From a virus, in the IMG/VR virus record IMGVR_UViG_3300022928_000114, positions 1-24,149 of that record: DNA of 24,149 nt. One strand, written 5' to 3'. A program made the translations under genes and the position numbers. Positions 23,073 through 24,149 of this stretch are shown one piece after another. The stretch's first letter is position 1; each line of letters opens with the position of its first letter. The notes beneath the pieces are model-generated. The model was given only the letters and a program-made list of their open reading frames with translations, searched no databases and had not been told where the DNA came from.

Positions 23073-23435
23073 ATGATTGATTACACAATTGAAAGCGTAA
23101 CAGAAGATGGTTTAGCAACTGTTCGGTTTGCTGACGGAAGCTGGGCTGAGGTACTTTTAGCCGCCAGTATGACGGAGAAAGACGTTGATGAGTTGGTGTG
23201 GGAATTTAGACCTAAAACAGGTTCTATCCCTTCATTTATTAATGTAGGCAATACACGAAGTGCAATTCCTGTAGTTACACCTGCAAACGAAACAGAACCT
23301 AATCCAGACTGGCTTAACAATAGAATTGAAGCATATGGCAATATTGAATCACAGATTGAGTTTATCACAGAGAATGGACTTGAGGCTTGGCAAGCTGAAG
23401 TGGCACAGATCAAAGCAGACAACCCTAAAGTATGA
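23073..23435 (+). CDS. Probable tail accessory/assembly protein (120 aa)
   Basis: Starts MIDYTIESVTEDGLATVRFA and has a small beta-barrel-like N-terminal part with GSWAEVLLAASMTEKDVDEL, then VWEFRPKTGSIPSF. The C-terminus (RIEAYGNIESQIEFITENGL, EAWQAEVAQIKADNPKV) is the helical ending often seen in small proteins next to phage tail fibres and adhesins, some described as tail assembly chaperones. AAGGAGAT precedes the ATG. The stop overlaps the next gene by four bases (ATGA). The role is inferred from place and general look, so the name is tentative. Confidence 0.7.
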   Translation: MIDYTIESVTEDGLATVRFADGSWAEVLLAASMTEKDVDELVWEFRPKTGSIPSFINVGNTRSAIPVVTPANETEPNPDWLNNRIEAYGNIESQIEFITENGLEAWQAEVAQIKADNPKV

Positions 23436-23986
23436 GTAGGCTTTTAATGTTCAGCGGTGGTGTTGAAAGCACTGCTTTATTGACAACACTAGACCCAAAC
23501 AATGATTACGCATTAACAGTTACACATGAGTGCAATGAGCCTACTATGGCTTTTCCGACTGCTGACTTAAATTTAGTTAAGAAGATATTGGCTCACTATA
23601 AGTTTCATAGGTTTATTCATGTTCACTTGAAGCATAATTATATGACTGGAATGTACGAAGGTGACTATCAAAGAGTGTGGTTATTTCCTGCCGCTACTAT
23701 GATTGCTGGTAAATTGCCAGAAGTCAAAGAACTTGTGTTTGGGTATCACGCAGATGAAGTCTTCAATAGCGAGATTTATGACAGATGGTGTGCTGCGTTT
23801 AGTCTGATGTATCCAGACAAGAAAGTGAATGACTACCTACGTCACAAAACAAAGTCTGAACACTGGGATATGATTGACGATGCTGTGAAACCGTATGTTG
23901 TTAGCTGTTATGTAGAAGCCGCAGGGTATCCACATGACCCATCAACTTGTCACTCATGTGAAGAACGAAACACATATTGTAATTAA
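23432..23986 (+). CDS. QueC-like PP-loop ATPase (possible 7-cyano-7-deazaguanine synthase homologue)
   Basis: 184 residues, shorter than typical QueC (about 220-230). The N-terminal LLMFSGGVESTALL carries the PP-loop (SGGxDS form, with Glu12 in place of Asp), which adenylates a carboxylate in QueC when making preQ0. The C-terminus has VSCYV, then TCHSCEER and a final TYCN. Cysteines 159, 173, 176 and 183 give C-x13-C-x2-C-x6-C against the canonical tight QueC zinc cluster of four cysteines. The middle has ELVFGYHADEVFN. QueC in phages supports 7-deazaguanine DNA modification, but no QueD, QueE, FolE or DpdA gene is in this window. It may therefore be a relative with a different substrate. It overlaps the preceding stop by ATGA. 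Confidence 0.7.
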   Translation: MSRLLMFSGGVESTALLTTLDPNNDYALTVTHECNEPTMAFPTADLNLVKKILAHYKFHRFIHVHLKHNYMTGMYEGDYQRVWLFPAATMIAGKLPEVKELVFGYHADEVFNSEIYDRWCAAFSLMYPDKKVNDYLRHKTKSEHWDMIDDAVKPYVVSCYVEAAGYPHDPSTCHSCEERNTYCN

Positions 23987-23996
23987 GGTAATATAA

Positions 23997-24149
23997 ATGA
24001 GTACACAGTCACAACTAGATAATCACGAAGCTCTCTGTCTGGAACGCTACAATGGCATAAAAGAAAAGCTAGATAATTTAGAAAAGCGTATGTGGCGGCT
24101 AGAAGCCATGATTATGGGGTCTACCTTTGCTATGGTAGCACTGGCTGCT
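23997..24149 (+). CDS. XhlA/holin-like protein, 3' end beyond the window
   Basis: ATG 23997, preceded by AAGGTAATATAA, opens a frame that runs off the right edge; 51 residues are visible. It begins MSTQSQLDNHEALCLERYNG, followed by a charged helix (IKEKLDNLEKRMWRLEAM) and then the start of a hydrophobic segment (IMGSTFAMVALAA). This order (short acidic start, coiled coil, C-terminal membrane helix) matches XhlA-type haemolysin/holin accessory proteins, which act in lysis. Without its C-terminus the call is partial. The position after the tail cassette is where T7 keeps lysis genes (17.5 onward). Confidence 0.72.
   Translation, partial: MSTQSQLDNHEALCLERYNGIKEKLDNLEKRMWRLEAMIMGSTFAMVALAA

Overview
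The window is a 24 kb stretch of a lytic, T7-like podovirus (Autographiviridae-type late region), probably from a marine bacterium. All 28 genes called lie on the plus strand and are tightly packed, often coupled by ATGA or TAATG overlaps. Portal, scaffold, capsid, tail tubular A and B, internal virion proteins gp13 to gp16 and tail fibre appear in exact T7 order. The marine assignment rests on the class II ribonucleotide reductase directly upstream of the portal, as in cyanopodoviruses, and on small tail-region proteins of types I recall from marine phages; no database search was possible. The host cannot be named. No integrase, repressor, tRNA, CRISPR array or insertion sequence was seen.

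Layout. (1) 1-1508: 3' two thirds of a B12-dependent (class II, monomeric) ribonucleotide reductase, the end of the DNA-metabolism region. (2) 1539-5838: head module, with a small acidic protein, two small related MGS proteins, portal, scaffold and major capsid protein. A 201-base hairpin-rich leader precedes the capsid gene and a strong UUCG-loop terminator follows it. (3) 5882-7042: five small genes, including a coiled-coil protein with a C-terminal membrane anchor and three lysine-rich proteins, two of them under 60 codons. (4) 7047-18346: tail tube and ejection machinery. The gp15-like protein (1310 aa) carries two predicted peptidoglycan hydrolases at its C-terminus, whereas T7 has its transglycosylase at the start of gp16. 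(5) 18357-23435: tail fibre and accessory adhesin cassette: a T7-type fibre with an Ala/Ser heptad shaft and His-x-His tip, a 2-oxoglutarate/Fe(II) oxygenase, small Cys-motif proteins, a glycine-rich adhesin with an eight-cysteine knot-like insert, and a probable tail accessory protein. (6) 23432-24149: a QueC-like PP-loop ATPase with altered motifs and the start of an XhlA/holin-like lysis protein that runs off the right edge.

How the parts work together: the reductase supplies dNTPs; portal, scaffold and capsid build the procapsid; tail tube and internal proteins form the nozzle and the ejected trans-envelope channel, with the gp15 hydrolases opening the wall; the fibre and Gly-rich adhesin recognise the host. 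The oxygenase may modify a virion protein, the QueC-like enzyme may feed a 7-deazaguanine pathway, and the last gene likely takes part in lysis.

The window looks like a largely conventional phage late region. The least conventional parts are the dual-hydrolase gp15, the Cys-knot glycine-rich adhesin next to an oxygenase, the divergent QueC-like gene, and a codon-usage island exactly over the active site of the reductase.
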